Assembly (NCBI RefSeq): GCF_036516095.1
Contig: NZ_DATBUM010000064.1
Span: 1-22,842, forward strand
From: Fusobacterium_C sp036516095
GTDB taxonomy: Bacteria; Fusobacteriota; Fusobacteriia; Fusobacteriales; Fusobacteriaceae
Reading direction: 5' to 3'
DNA: 22,842 nucleotides
A model generated the notes under the pieces. It ran no database searches. It was not told where the DNA came from and worked only from the letters and a program-made list of their open reading frames with translations. Of this stretch, positions 21,912-22,842 are shown piece by piece; positions within the stretch are counted from its first letter, which is position 1; each line of letters begins with the position of its first letter. Both the position numbers and the translations under genes were made by a program.

Positions 21912-21940
21912 AAAAATCCCACAAATACAGTATTTGTGGG
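21912..21940 (-). terminator. rplM-rpsI terminator
   Basis: CCCACAAATA and TATTTGTGGG (21918-21927 and 21931-21940) form a perfect 10-bp stem with a 3-nt loop. On the minus strand it is followed by ATTTTTAT. It ends about 6 nt before the -35 of the glsA promoter. Confidence 0.9.
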
Positions 21941-21970
21941 ATTGTACTTTTGTATTCTTTTGTAAAGAAA

Positions 21971-22369
21971 TTAACGTTTTGAGAATTGAGGGCTTCTTCT
22001 TGCCTTTTTCTTTCCGTACTTCTTTCTTTCTACCATTCTTGAATCTCGAGTTAAGAACCCGGCTTCTCGTAAAGCTGCTTTTAAAGTTTCATCTGCCTCT
22101 ACTAAAGCTCTGGAAACTCCATGTCGGATTGCTCCTGCTTGCCCAGCATTTCCTCCACCACACACATTTACCCTTACTTCGTATTTATCTAAAGTTTCTG
22201 TTAATGTTAAAGGTTGCTCTACAATTTTCGCTAGAATTTCTCTTCCTCCGAAATATTCTGCCATTGATTTTCCATTAATGACAACTCCTTGTCCTCCAGG
22301 AATTAGTCTTACTCTCGCTACTGAAGTTTTTCTTCTTCCAGTTCCTCTATATTGATTCATATCTGCCAC
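21971..22369 (-). CDS. rpsI: 30S ribosomal protein S9
   Basis: Small-subunit head protein whose C-terminal tail reaches the P-site tRNA anticodon. The 132-aa product shows YRGTGRRKTSVARVRL near the start, the core GGGNAGQAGAIRHGVSRALVE (about residues 70-90) and the conserved C-terminal RKKYGKKKARRSPQFSKR with the terminal lysine-arginine. The start is GTG (22369) because GGAGG is 9 nt upstream; the ATG three codons later is 18 nt from it. It follows rplM by 16 nt. Confidence 0.97.
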   Translation of the reverse strand: MADMNQYRGTGRRKTSVARVRLIPGGQGVVINGKSMAEYFGGREILAKIVEQPLTLTETLDKYEVRVNVCGGGNAGQAGAIRHGVSRALVEADETLKAALREAGFLTRDSRMVERKKYGKKKARRSPQFSKR

Positions 22370-22385
22370 TGTTCCCTACCTCCTA

Positions 22386-22820
22386 TTAAAATTCTACCTT
22401 GTTTGGTTTTTGTGCTTCATGAGTATGTTCCGCTCCGGCAAATACTCTCAATCTTGTCAATTGTTCTCTTCCTAATTTATTTTTTGGAAGCATTCTTTTA
22501 ACAGCTAGCATTAATAGTTCTTCAGGTCTCTTCTCTAAGATTTCTCCCAACTTTCTTTCTCTGATTCCACCTGGAAATCCAGAGTGATTATAATATTTTT
22601 TATCTGTTAACTTTTTACCAGTTACTACCATTTTTGCAACATTGGTTACAACAACGAAATCTCCTCCGTCAATATGTGGAGTGAAAGTAATCTTTTCTTT
22701 CCCCATTAATTTTTTAGCAACTTCTACTGCTAATCTTCCTAAAATTTTTCCTTCTGCATCATAGTGGTGCCATTCTCTAACGACATCTTCTTTTCTTTGC
22801 ATATAAGTATACTTCTTCAC
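22386..22820 (-). CDS. rplM: 50S ribosomal protein L13
   Basis: Early assembly protein of the large subunit. The 144-aa product has WHHYDAEGKILGRLAVEVAK (about residues 17-36), the conserved DFVVVTNVAKMVVTGKK and HSGFPGGIRERKLGEILEKRPEELL with AVKRMLPKNKLGREQLTRL. The start is GTG (22820) with AGGAGG 9 nt upstream; the ATG at 22802 is too far from it. It is first gene of the pair with rpsI, as in most bacteria. The promoter lies beyond the right edge of the window. Confidence 0.97.
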   Translation of the reverse strand: MKKYTYMQRKEDVVREWHHYDAEGKILGRLAVEVAKKLMGKEKITFTPHIDGGDFVVVTNVAKMVVTGKKLTDKKYYNHSGFPGGIRERKLGEILEKRPEELLMLAVKRMLPKNKLGREQLTRLRVFAGAEHTHEAQKPNKVEF

Positions 22821-22842
22821 TTTGTATTTCCTCCTAAAAATT

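Noticed and set aside
1..22842. Riboswitches, tRNAs, CRISPR arrays, insertion sequences
   Set aside because: No aptamer-like leader, cloverleaf, regular spaced repeats or transposase gene was recognised on either strand.

Overview
The window is low-GC, densely coded bacterial DNA with strong AGGAGG-type ribosome binding sites and AT-rich TTGACA/TATAAT promoters. Gene content and protein character point to Fusobacteriota, most likely the genus Fusobacterium: a type III glutamine synthetase, an ispH-rpsA (S1) neighbourhood downstream of HPr, a dCMP deaminase and a PerR/superoxide reductase pair. Species cannot be fixed from the sequence alone. No mobile element, CRISPR array, tRNA or rRNA was seen.

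Layout. Positions 46-10766 (minus strand) hold the S10-spc ribosomal protein cluster in its conserved order, rpsJ-rplC-rplD-rplW-rplB-rpsS-rplV-rpsC-rplP-rpmC-rpsQ-rplN-rplX-rplE-rpsN-rpsH-rplF-rplR-rpsE-rpmD-rplO-secY. It is driven by an extended -10 promoter near 10840 and continues past the left edge. Gaps are 1-52 nt except for a 147-nt structured gap between rpsJ and rplC. Several genes start with TTG or GTG.

Positions 11006-15634 hold small units: an unknown 119-aa protein with its own consensus promoter; perR followed by a superoxide reductase; truA with a GNAT acetyltransferase; a divergent unknown 118-aa gene; a Crp-family regulator divergent from a small zinc-ribbon membrane protein, with a palindromic candidate operator between them; and a dCMP deaminase.

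Positions 15687-18451 are an overlapping three-gene unit, ptsH (HPr)-ispH-rpsA, closed by a GNRA-loop terminator. Positions 18608-20713 carry glnA of the type III family on the plus strand. It converges on glutaminase glsA (20897-21811, minus), so synthesis and hydrolysis of glutamine are adjacent. Positions 21971-22820 are rplM-rpsI, whose terminator abuts the glsA promoter.

Most of the window is housekeeping and I did not find a convincing new multi-gene system. The signals most worth a second look are the PerR-type sensor overlapping a class III (Cys-less N-terminal domain) superoxide reductase, with palindromes at its promoter; the structured rpsJ-rplC leader; four clustered cysteines in L15; the IspH and S1 genes as separate overlapping frames; near-identical 3' ends of rplD and rpmD that carry the next gene's ribosome binding site; and a perfect 7-4-7 inverted repeat in the crp promoter region.
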